Shown in pieces: positions 46,453-53,131 of a DNA stretch of 53,131 bases. The stretch's first letter is position 1. Each line of letters begins with the position of its first letter. A program made the translations under genes and the position numbers. Below the pieces are notes generated by a model. That model did no database searches. It was not told the DNA's origin and saw only the letters and a list, made by a program, of their open reading frames with translations. The DNA comes from Cognataquiflexum nitidum (GTDB lineage Bacteria > Bacteroidota > Bacteroidia > Cytophagales > Cyclobacteriaceae), in NCBI RefSeq assembly GCF_022538055.1, contig NZ_JAKZAM010000035.1, forward strand, positions 1-53,131, in the 5' to 3' direction.

Positions 46453-47186
46453 CCTTTTGCCTCGGAATAAAAACAAAAAACGGAATTGTTGGATTATCTG
46501 ACACCCGAATTACATCCGGTAACGACACTACCACTTCCAAGAAAGTTTTTACCGTAAATAGAGAGAAACATTCTTTTTTTATCATGACCTCCGGATTGCG
46601 TTCCGTAAGGGACAAGGCAATTACTTATTTTACAGAAGTGATCGAGGAGCAGGACGAAAACTTCACAAAACTGTACAAAGCAGTCAATGAATTTGGGAAT
46701 CAGGTAAAAATAGTTGCCAAGGAGGATAAAGAGTACCTTGAAGAAGCAGGGCTTTCTTTCAATCTTTTTTCCATCATAGGTGGACAATTGGAACATGACA
46801 AAGAACCAAAGCTTTACCTGCTTTATCCTCAAGGGAATTGGATTGAGATCAGAAAGGGCACGCCTTTTGTAATCATCGGGAATACAGGTGCCGGCAATCC
46901 TGTTTTGAGGAGGTCATTGGGCTATGAAGAATCTTTGGAATATGCACTTAAATGTGCTTTCTTGGCATTTGACGCCACCAGGATTTCAGCCAATGATGTG
47001 GATTATCCAATAGATACGGTGGTGTTGGAAAATGATGCCTACCATATCATTGAAAAAAGATTTGAGCAAAAAGAGCTTGAACATATTTCGGCATTTTGGA
47101 ACAGCCGGCTCAAGGAAGCCATCAAAGTACTTCCTGCAGATATCCTGCACAATGCTTTTAGGGAGGAAGAAATAGTATCTAACTAA
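46449..47186 (+). CDS. Anbu-type proteasome-like peptidase
   Basis: A 245-residue Ntn-hydrolase related to HslV and proteasome beta subunits. After Met removal the N-terminal Thr is the nucleophile (TFCLGIKTKNGIVGLSDTR). Asp17 of the mature chain and a Lys pair at mature 30-31 occupy the catalytic positions, and GNTGAGNPVL and PIDTVVLEND fit the Anbu family. Such proteins assemble into open rings without an ATPase. Only a few substrates have been tested in the literature, and its role in this operon is unresolved. All key residues appear intact. Confidence 0.9.
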   Translation: MTFCLGIKTKNGIVGLSDTRITSGNDTTTSKKVFTVNREKHSFFIMTSGLRSVRDKAITYFTEVIEEQDENFTKLYKAVNEFGNQVKIVAKEDKEYLEEAGLSFNLFSIIGGQLEHDKEPKLYLLYPQGNWIEIRKGTPFVIIGNTGAGNPVLRRSLGYEESLEYALKCAFLAFDATRISANDVDYPIDTVVLENDAYHIIEKRFEQKELEHISAFWNSRLKEAIKVLPADILHNAFREEEIVSN

Positions 47187-47189
47187 AAA

Positions 47190-48029
47190 ATGAAATTAAG
47201 GATCAGACATTCTACAAGATATACTTACGATCAGAAAGTACAGCTTAATATCCATGAATTTTACCTGATTCCGTTACAGCGTTTTTATTTCAAGGTTTTA
47301 AAATCAAACTGGACTGTTTTTCCTACCCCTTTGGGATTTCACGAAAGGATCAATTTTGAGAATAATCCATACTTTCAAGCTTGGTTTACAGGTGAATCGG
47401 ATTTTTTGGAAATCAAAAGTGATTTTGAAATAGAAGTTGGGGAGTTTAATCCCTACGGATTTATCATCCAACCGCAGCCCGTTTTTCCTTTTGGTACTTT
47501 TTCCTATCCTGAGGAAGTCAGAGATTATTTAAGGATATATATTGAGGGAGAAAAACTGCCCGGTTTGGATGATTTCGTCAAAAGTGTGATGAAAGAATCA
47601 GATGGTCTGGTAGGTTTTTTGGTTTTGCTTTTGGCAAAAATCCATTCCAAATGGGAACATGTCATCCGTCATGAGGAGGGTATTATGCCTTTGGGGGAGG
47701 TTTTTGATAGTAAAATGGGTTCTTGCCGTGATTTGTCATGGATGCTGATGTCCATGCTGAGAAGTATAGGATTGGCGTGCAGGTTTGTAAGCGGCTATGC
47801 TTTCAACCCTGAATTGGACGCAGGACATGAGCTTCATGCCTGGGTGGAAGTATTTCTCCCCGGAGCGTCATGGATAGGTTTGGATCCAAGTTTGGGTTTA
47901 TTGGCAGATAGCCGATATATTCCTTTGGCAATCAGTTATGATCCAAAGTTTGCATCACCGGTTGTAGGGAATTACGGTGGCACCTCACAGTCTCATTTGA
48001 CCACTGATGTAGTGATTGAGGTTGTTTGA
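47190..48029 (+). CDS. Transglutaminase-like cysteine peptidase of the Anbu operon
   Basis: A 279-residue protein. The N-terminal domain (RIRHSTRYTYDQKVQLN) is characteristic of the bacterial transglutaminase set found with alpha-E proteins. The papain-like core has Cys179 (MGSCRD), His216 (HELHAWVE) and Asp232 (GLDPSLG), a complete triad. It has no signal peptide. It starts 3 bases after the Anbu stop and ends the operon. It may hydrolyse or cross-link the peptide made by the ATP-grasp enzyme. Confidence 0.9.
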   Translation: MKLRIRHSTRYTYDQKVQLNIHEFYLIPLQRFYFKVLKSNWTVFPTPLGFHERINFENNPYFQAWFTGESDFLEIKSDFEIEVGEFNPYGFIIQPQPVFPFGTFSYPEEVRDYLRIYIEGEKLPGLDDFVKSVMKESDGLVGFLVLLLAKIHSKWEHVIRHEEGIMPLGEVFDSKMGSCRDLSWMLMSMLRSIGLACRFVSGYAFNPELDAGHELHAWVEVFLPGASWIGLDPSLGLLADSRYIPLAISYDPKFASPVVGNYGGTSQSHLTTDVVIEVV

Positions 48030-48217
48030 TTTTTTTTCAAAATCGTTAGGTAGGTTACTATATTTTTTGAGCCTTGTAATTTTCATATTTCCTTACTCCT
48101 TGGACAATCAAGACACAATCCGATAACTCCTTAACCAATTCTCCATTTCCTTTATTTTTTCCAAAATGAACAAAAACAGGTTGGAATATGTATAAACCAT
48201 TGTAGATCTTCACAACA

Positions 48218-49507
48218 ATGAGTCAATCAGGACCAATTATATTTCTTTCCATCCTCTTTTTATTTATTCTCTTTCTGAGTTGGTATGTATTTCAGGCGAT
48301 CAGAACCGTCAGCATGGGAATCGACCTTATTCGCATCCAACAATTGATCAAATGGTCCTATTGGGCATTTATGTTGAGCTTGTTGACCTGGCTTGTATTT
48401 AAATCTGTTCAGGTTTTTTCAACAGGAGAGTTTGCATCTTCAGCCCAAACCTTATCAAGTGTATTTCTTACTTTGATTGTGACGCAGCTTGTCATTGTTT
48501 TTGTCCTCTTAGGAGAAGATATCATCAGAAATATCCAAGCCATATCGATTTTTGCGATGAATGGTGCCAAAGGATATTCCTTTCCATCCAGGACAGTTTG
48601 GGTGAGTGTTTTGGCTTTGACGGCCGCTTCAGTACCCCTTTTCAGCTTTGTTTATGGGATCAAGTATGGTAAATACAATTTCAAAGTTCACCGGGAAGTC
48701 TTATACTTTGAGGATTTGCCTGAAGCCTTTGACGGCTTTACCATTACACAGATTTCTGATATCCATTCCGGAAGCTTAAAGGATCATCAAGCTGTGGCAA
48801 GTGGGGTTCAGATGGTAATTGATCAAAAATCTGATCTTTTTGTTTTTACAGGTGACCTCGTCAACCACAGGGCAGAGGAGATTGAACCCTTGATAAAAGA
48901 ATTTTCAAAAATAAAGGCTAAGTATGGTCAGTTTTCAATCTTGGGAAACCATGATTACGGGGATTATTCCTCGTGGCCGAGCCCTGAAGCTAAGAAAGAA
49001 AACTTCGAAAAACTAAAGAAACAGCATGCCAAACTTGGTTTTGATTTGATGTTGGATGAAAATATCAGGATAGAAAAAGACGGGCAATCCATTATACTCG
49101 CCGGGGTTGAAAATTGGGGAGTAGGCTTCAAAGAAAAAGGCGACTTGCAAAAAGCTTTGGAGGGAACTGAAAACGGGGATTTCAAAATTTTGCTTTCCCA
49201 CGATCCATCCCATTGGGATGCCCAAGTCAAAAACAATCCCAATCCTGTTCATCTGACGCTTTCAGGACATACCCACGGTATGCAGTTTGGTATTGAAACC
49301 CAATTGGTCAAATGGAGTCCTGTCCAATACCGATATCCTAATTGGGCCGGCTTGGCAGAGGAAGCCGGAAGTTATTTATATGTCAATAGAGGTTTTGGTT
49401 TCCACGCATTTGCAGGAAGGGTAGGGATATGGCCGGAGATTACGGTGATTGAGTTGAAAAAGGGTAAAAAGCCTGATTCCATCCATTTGGCTTCAGCCAA
49501 AAATTAG
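48218..49507 (+). CDS. Membrane-bound metallophosphoesterase
   Basis: A 429-residue protein with about four membrane helices in the first 150 residues (FLSILFLFILFLSWYVF, WAFMLSLLTWLVF, LTLIVTQLVIVFVLL, VSVLALTAASVPLF). A calcineurin-like domain follows with every metal motif: SDIHSG, FTGDLVNH, LGNHDY, LLSHDP and SGHTHG. Relatives of the YkuE type hydrolyse UDP-sugar-linked lipids or other phosphoesters on the outer face of the membrane; the substrate here is unknown. A weak promoter-like pair (TTG 48181, TAGATCTT 48203) precedes it. Confidence 0.88.
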   Translation: MSQSGPIIFLSILFLFILFLSWYVFQAIRTVSMGIDLIRIQQLIKWSYWAFMLSLLTWLVFKSVQVFSTGEFASSAQTLSSVFLTLIVTQLVIVFVLLGEDIIRNIQAISIFAMNGAKGYSFPSRTVWVSVLALTAASVPLFSFVYGIKYGKYNFKVHREVLYFEDLPEAFDGFTITQISDIHSGSLKDHQAVASGVQMVIDQKSDLFVFTGDLVNHRAEEIEPLIKEFSKIKAKYGQFSILGNHDYGDYSSWPSPEAKKENFEKLKKQHAKLGFDLMLDENIRIEKDGQSIILAGVENWGVGFKEKGDLQKALEGTENGDFKILLSHDPSHWDAQVKNNPNPVHLTLSGHTHGMQFGIETQLVKWSPVQYRYPNWAGLAEEAGSYLYVNRGFGFHAFAGRVGIWPEITVIELKKGKKPDSIHLASAKN

Positions 49508-49552
49508 GATTGTGAATTATGAACAAAGTATACATTGTTTGGTTTTGAATTT

Positions 49553-49960
49553 ATGATTTGGTTGACTTTAGTTTTGATGTTTTTCACTTTGGAGGGAAAA
49601 GAAACTGTGACACTAGAAGAGTTGAGGTGGAAAAATCGAATTGTACTTTTTTTTCCTGCTGAAAATCAAAATCCCAAGTTTGCTATAAAACCTATTGAGA
49701 AAGGAATGAATGAAAGAAAAATTATTTTTCTATCCATTGGAGAGCAATTCATTACCAATTCTAAGGCTTCATTTGATCAAAACTATCTCAAAGGACTTCA
49801 GGAAAAGTATTCTCCTGCAAAAGGAAAAAGCAACTGGGTTTTAATAGGATTAGATGGAGGGGTTAAGTTACAGGTAGAAGGAAAACCTGATTGGGATTAT
49901 ATATTCAAAACCATAGACTCTATGCCGATGAGGCAGTCAGAAATCAGAAAATCCCTTTGA
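49553..49960 (+). CDS. DUF4174 domain protein, exported
   Basis: A 135-residue protein starting MIWLTLVLMFFTLEGKE, an uncleaved or cleaved export segment. A thioredoxin-like alpha/beta domain with KNRIVLFFPAENQ, MNERKIIFLSIGE and WVLIGLDGGVKLQ fits DUF4174. It has no CxxC pair, so it is not a redox protein. The start is the ATG at 49553; a TTG six codons earlier (49535) is in frame. It follows the metallophosphoesterase by 45 bases. Confidence 0.75.
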   Translation: MIWLTLVLMFFTLEGKETVTLEELRWKNRIVLFFPAENQNPKFAIKPIEKGMNERKIIFLSIGEQFITNSKASFDQNYLKGLQEKYSPAKGKSNWVLIGLDGGVKLQVEGKPDWDYIFKTIDSMPMRQSEIRKSL

Positions 49961-50086
49961 TTTTTTTGTTGGATTCTTTTTATAAGAAATGACTCTTTTA
50001 CTACGATTGGATCAAAAATACCTTGTTTAGGTTATTTTTTTGGGGGGTGAAAATTTTTAAATTTGAATGAGTTAAATAGCTATTCA

Positions 50087-50338
50087 ATGAAATTTTACTA
50101 CTTATCCTCCATCCCGAATGAAGAAGGGGAGTTTGAAATCCACCACCGTGAATGTTCTAAAATCCCCTCATTTCATGATAGGCTATACTTAGGACCTTTC
50201 AATAATAGTTATGAAGCTATAAATCAGTCGCTTAAATCCAATCCCAAATCGGTGATTTGTAAGTCTTGTCAGAGCGTATCCATGATTCCAAGATTTTCAC
50301 AATTTTGCGATTCTGAATCAAGATTGTTTAATCTTTAA
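50087..50338 (+). CDS. Small Cys/His protein of unknown function
   Basis: An 83-residue protein beginning MKFYYLSSIPNEEGEFEIHHRECSKIP. It has HHREC in the first half, a DRLYLGPFNNSYEA stretch, and CKSCQ later; His and Cys could bind a metal. I recognise similar short proteins of unknown function in Bacteroidota but cannot name the family. The start is the ATG at 50087 rather than an upstream TTG (50063). It overlaps the convergent CBS-pair gene by 4 bases. Confidence 0.65.
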   Translation: MKFYYLSSIPNEEGEFEIHHRECSKIPSFHDRLYLGPFNNSYEAINQSLKSNPKSVICKSCQSVSMIPRFSQFCDSESRLFNL

Positions 50339-50751
50339 TATTGGTCGAGTAGGTATTTTATTACGTCAGTGGTTGTTACAATTCCTTTCAGTTCATCTCC
50401 TGACACGACAGGCAATGCGTGAAATTCTTCATGGGCGAAAATTTCAGCAATTTCTTTAATAGAATCATCTTCCGAGACTACTTTTGGTTTTGCAGTCATT
50501 ACCTGATTGATGCTTAAGATCTCCAAAACAGCCTCATCCGCACCTTCCTGATTTTCAAAAAGAGCGCCAAATGTCAGCCTGTTGATATCTGTACGGCTGA
50601 TGATACCCGTTATTTTTTTTCCTTCTAATACCGGAATATGCCTGATTTTGTGTTTTCTGAACATTTCCACCACTGTAGACAGTTTTTCATTTTCCTGTAC
50701 AGTGAATACCTCTTTGGTCATTATTTCCTTTACTGGTTCCCGCTTTTTCAT
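50335..50751 (-). CDS. CBS-domain pair protein
   Basis: A 138-residue protein made only of two CBS domains (about 8-62 and 78-135): VKEIMTKEVFTVQ, HIPVLEGKKITGIISRTDI, VMTAKPKVVSEDDS and HALPVVSGDELKGIVTTTDV. Such modules bind adenine nucleotides. No enzyme or channel domain is attached and no partner gene is adjacent, so its target is unknown. It is convergent with the small Cys/His gene, with stop codons overlapping. Confidence 0.9.
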   Translation of the reverse strand: MKKREPVKEIMTKEVFTVQENEKLSTVVEMFRKHKIRHIPVLEGKKITGIISRTDINRLTFGALFENQEGADEAVLEILSINQVMTAKPKVVSEDDSIKEIAEIFAHEEFHALPVVSGDELKGIVTTTDVIKYLLDQY

Positions 50752-50959
50752 GATTTATAGGGTTTATTTAAGTACCCTAATGTACCATTATGTCAAAAAT
50801 CCAAACCTGATGAAAGTCATATTCAAAGTTGATTTTGACCTTAATAGATTAAAAAAACGATTTTTTTTAAGTTGTTTTTCTTTTGTATGAGGATAAAAAG
50901 TAACAAAATCGTCTTGCATTTTAGAATTATTCAGGAAAATAGTATTTTCGAAGCCGAAT

Positions 50960-51033
50960 CGGGGTGTGGCGCAGTCCGGTAGCGTACACGTCTGGGGGGC
51001 GTGTGGTCGCAGGTTCAAATCCTGTCACCCCGA
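50960..51033 (+). tRNA. tRNA-Pro (GGG anticodon)
   Basis: A 74-base cloverleaf: acceptor CGGGGTG/CACCCCG, D-arm GCGC...GCGT, anticodon stem CACGT/GCGTG with loop CTGGGGG (anticodon GGG at 50994-50996), and T-arm GCAGG-TTCAAAT-CCTGT. The discriminator is A, and CCA is not encoded. The C1-G72 pair is a proline tRNA hallmark. Confidence 0.95.
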
Positions 51034-51052
51034 CGATTATGGATTCTATAAC

Positions 51053-51083
51053 AAGTCCCTTTCCAAAAGACTGGGACTTTTTT
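51053..51083 (+). terminator. Terminator of tRNA-Pro
   Basis: AAGTCCC (51053-51059) pairs with GGGACTT (51073-51079) and is followed by a T-run, about 20 bases after the tRNA. Confidence 0.82.
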
Positions 51084-51848
51084 CGTATAATGATTCTAAG
51101 CTTTCAAATTGTAGCAATAAATTTTTTTACCCATTTATATCGCAATTTCGGGTTTGACCCCATTTAATTTTCAGGTTCTATAGGAATAAGTATTCTTCAA
51201 GACTTAAGAAACTATATTTAGAACGATCGATTTTCTTCAAATAAATCCTTAAAAATATATTTCTAGGAATCTATTTTTTATTTACTTTTTTAAATAAATG
51301 AATAATTATATTTTAAATATAAAAAATAAAAAAAAGTAGTAAAAAAAGTAAATCCTTATTATTAATAAAATTTAAAGATTATTTTTTAGTTATATATAGT
51401 TACCAAATTATTGTCATTTGGTGTCAATAGATATTTTTTTAGTCAACCTTTGTTTTATCAAATTATTAATTTAATACTTTTTATATACAAAAATTTGTCT
51501 ATTAAATACTTTTTTATGATATTCATTTGAAATTTAAGATAAGAAATTAACTCAAAACCTTTATAAATAATTGAAGTGCTTCTAATTACTAATTAAATAA
51601 TATTTATAATAATTATATTTTAGTAAAAAATAATATAAAAAAAATATGAAAAGATATAATAAAATAAATTTCGCAATTTTTGAATTAATTAGATTCCTAA
51701 GGAGATGTTTAAGTCTTTCCAAACCAAGCTTAAAATGTTTTGATTCATCTTAGGTATTTAAACAAAAATCTAAACTCTTTTAAAAAGGCATTAGGTATAG
51801 CCGCATAATTTTAAAATTAAACTTTTGTTCAACTTAAAAACAAATGTC
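51084..51848. other. Very AT-rich intergenic region
   Basis: About 765 bases with long A/T runs and no open frame of note. It repeats exactly a 20-base string of the window's first intergenic region (51291-51310). An inverted repeat ACCAAAT (51402-51408) / ATTTGGT (51416-51422) with a 7-base loop stands out. It presumably holds the promoter of the beta-helix gene. Confidence 0.6.
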
Positions 51849-53131
51849 ATGAACTATAAAATCCTACTTCAGGGATCGTTTGGAAATTTTATTTCCAGGT
51901 TTTTCCTTTTCTTTATTACTTTTACTTTGCTTCATCCTCCTTCTTTTGGAAGTGAGCTCCAACCCAATATCAATAACAAAAATGCAATTGCCAATTTGGT
52001 TTTGGTTTATTCTGATGAAACCTTAACTCTTCCTCTGATTGGTTTTAGTGAAACAATCCAAGGGGCAGTAAATTTGGCTTCCGATGGACATGTATTGGTG
52101 GTATTTCCTGGCACCTATACAGAAGATATTGTAATTAATAAAAATATTGAGCTTCGAGGAGCAAATGTTGGAATAGATGGTAATTCTGGTTCGAGAGTCT
52201 TGGAATCAATCATATCGGATGGTAATATAAGTATCCTCGGATCCAATACTGTAATTATCGATGGCTTTCATATTTTCCAAACCAATACGGTTACTCCAAT
52301 TTCTTTAGGTGGTGAATCTGAAGTGACAATTCAAAACAATATTATTGAACGTTTTGGCAATACTACAGGAAGTACTGTAAGAGGTATTGAAATTTCAAAT
52401 GGAAATGGTATCAGAAACATCCTTAATAATAAATTCACAGGTGATGTTTCAGGTGGTCTATTCAGTGGTCATAAAACATGGAACTCTGGAATCTTTTTGA
52501 ATGGACCTTTGGGGGTAATTAATATAGAGGATAACCTTTTTGAAAATTGCCGAACTGCTATCAACATTGATGATATGGGGTCGGGGATATCTCTTTCTGG
52601 AAATACTTTTCAAAACAGTGGTACTTATTTGGCTTTTGGTGGGACCTCTCCAACTTCAGGTTCATTTGCTTTAGGTGCCAACGAGTATAAAGCACTAATC
52701 AGTACCTTTGTAAATCTTTCCAACGTTACAGCAGACTTTAGATTGGATATTTCTGCAGGTACTTACAATGGTATTGCTTTCAATGCCCTACCACTTGCAA
52801 CTCTTTTTGGGATCGAAAGCACAATGTTTCATCGTACGAGAGGTAACCGAAATGGATTGGTTTATTATGTTCCCAGTAATCAATATTTGCTGAATTCGGT
52901 AAATAGTAATATTCAAACTGCTATTGATTACGCTGCATTGGATGATATTATCAATGTTCAGGAAGGAACCTATACCCAAAATCCTATTATTAACAAGAGT
53001 ATAGAACTTCGAGGCGCCAATTTTGGTATCAATCCAAATACAGGAACTCGGGTTGCGGAATCCATCTTGAGTGGAACGTTTTCTTTGCGAAGCAGTGGAA
53101 TAAACATAGATGGATTTAAGGTTACGGGCAC
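51849..53131 (+). CDS. Secreted beta-helix repeat protein (3' end beyond window)
   Basis: The frame is open for 427 codons to the window edge. A signal peptide (about 1-36; FFLFFITFTLLHPPSFGS) precedes right-handed parallel beta-helix sequence typical of pectate-lyase-fold and NosD-like proteins: VLVVFPGTYTEDIVIN, IELRGANVGI, IQNNIIERFGN, ISLSGNTFQNSG. The segment around residue 101 (IELRGANVGI) recurs at residue 386 (IELRGANFGI) with the same preceding GTYT and following GSRVLESI/GTRVAESI context, so the protein is built from repeats of about 285 residues. A cell-surface or released adhesin or glycan-binding protein is likely; a type IX sorting tail would be expected in the missing C-terminus. 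Confidence 0.85.
   Translation, partial: MNYKILLQGSFGNFISRFFLFFITFTLLHPPSFGSELQPNINNKNAIANLVLVYSDETLTLPLIGFSETIQGAVNLASDGHVLVVFPGTYTEDIVINKNIELRGANVGIDGNSGSRVLESIISDGNISILGSNTVIIDGFHIFQTNTVTPISLGGESEVTIQNNIIERFGNTTGSTVRGIEISNGNGIRNILNNKFTGDVSGGLFSGHKTWNSGIFLNGPLGVINIEDNLFENCRTAINIDDMGSGISLSGNTFQNSGTYLAFGGTSPTSGSFALGANEYKALISTFVNLSNVTADFRLDISAGTYNGIAFNALPLATLFGIESTMFHRTRGNRNGLVYYVPSNQYLLNSVNSNIQTAIDYAALDDIINVQEGTYTQNPIINKSIELRGANFGINPNTGTRVAESILSGTFSLRSSGINIDGFKVTG

Noticed and set aside
51053..51083. Inverted repeat after the tRNA as an attachment site
   Set aside because: The stem is followed by a T-run and sits at terminator distance; a transcription terminator explains it fully.
1..53131. 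CRISPR array
   Set aside because: No regularly spaced 25-40 base direct repeats with unique spacers were seen; the short periodic repeats found are coding (18-base) or a four-copy heptamer.
1..53131. Intact insertion sequence or prophage
   Set aside because: No transposase, integrase or phage structural gene is visible in any frame; only short inverted repeats and decayed non-mobile genes occur.

Overview
The window reads as chromosomal DNA of a member of the Bacteroidota, most likely a Cyclobacteriaceae-type marine or aquatic Cytophagales bacterium. This rests on the type IX secretion C-terminal tail and MBG-like domains in the first gene, a UpxY/NusG-like regulator, a DUF6913 protein beside dapA and ligA, TPR and two-component-propeller histidine kinases, the near absence of Shine-Dalgarno sequences, and several promoters of the Bacteroidota type (TTG, about 19-22 bp, TAnnTTTG). 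The species is not identified.

Layout. 1-6.7 kb: an AT-rich leader and a 2,066-residue secreted protein with a subtilisin/sedolisin-like protease domain, an unusual Asn/Arg hexapeptide repeat and a sorting tail. 7.3-20.9 kb: a signalling island with four sensor kinases, a patatin-like phospholipase with a cyclic-nucleotide-binding domain, a stand-alone receiver and a receiver-adenylate cyclase. Three of the kinases share almost the same catalytic half. The island also holds a graveyard (13.3-14.5 kb) with a frameshifted GxxExxY pseudogene and a kinase C-terminal remnant. 20.9-24.4 kb: minus-strand aminotransferase, glycosyltransferase and aldo/keto reductase. 24.4-27.3 kb: a Tat-exported Dabb protein, an S41 lipoprotein protease and an alpha/beta hydrolase. 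27.5-34.1 kb: a TetR-TolC-adaptor-RND efflux operon. 34.2-35.5 kb: an orphan UpxY-like antiterminator and an outer-membrane barrel. 35.6-41.0 kb: the minus-strand cluster ligA-DUF6913-dapA-xseA-xseB. 41.1-43.9 kb: a TetR regulator and metG. 44.0-48.0 kb: the four-gene Anbu operon (circularly permuted ATP-grasp, alpha-E, Anbu protease, transglutaminase). 48.2-51.0 kb: a membrane metallophosphoesterase, small proteins, a CBS-pair protein and tRNA-Pro(GGG). 51.0-53.1 kb: a very AT-rich spacer and the 5' part of a secreted beta-helix protein cut by the window end.

How the genes may work together. The kinases near 7-20 kb could feed the two receivers at 19.5-20.9 kb. The cyclase keeps the residues for ATP cyclisation, and the phospholipase 8 kb away keeps the phosphate-binding Glu and Arg of its cyclic-nucleotide pocket, so a kinase to cAMP to lipase route is a testable idea; it is not shown by the sequence. 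The Anbu operon is a known but poorly understood peptide-synthesis/proteolysis module. The remaining operons are housekeeping or efflux.

The best candidates for something undescribed are the hexapeptide-repeat insert in the first protein, the roughly 150-residue insert in LigA, and the kinase/cyclase/patatin island with its embedded palindromes and heptamer repeat.
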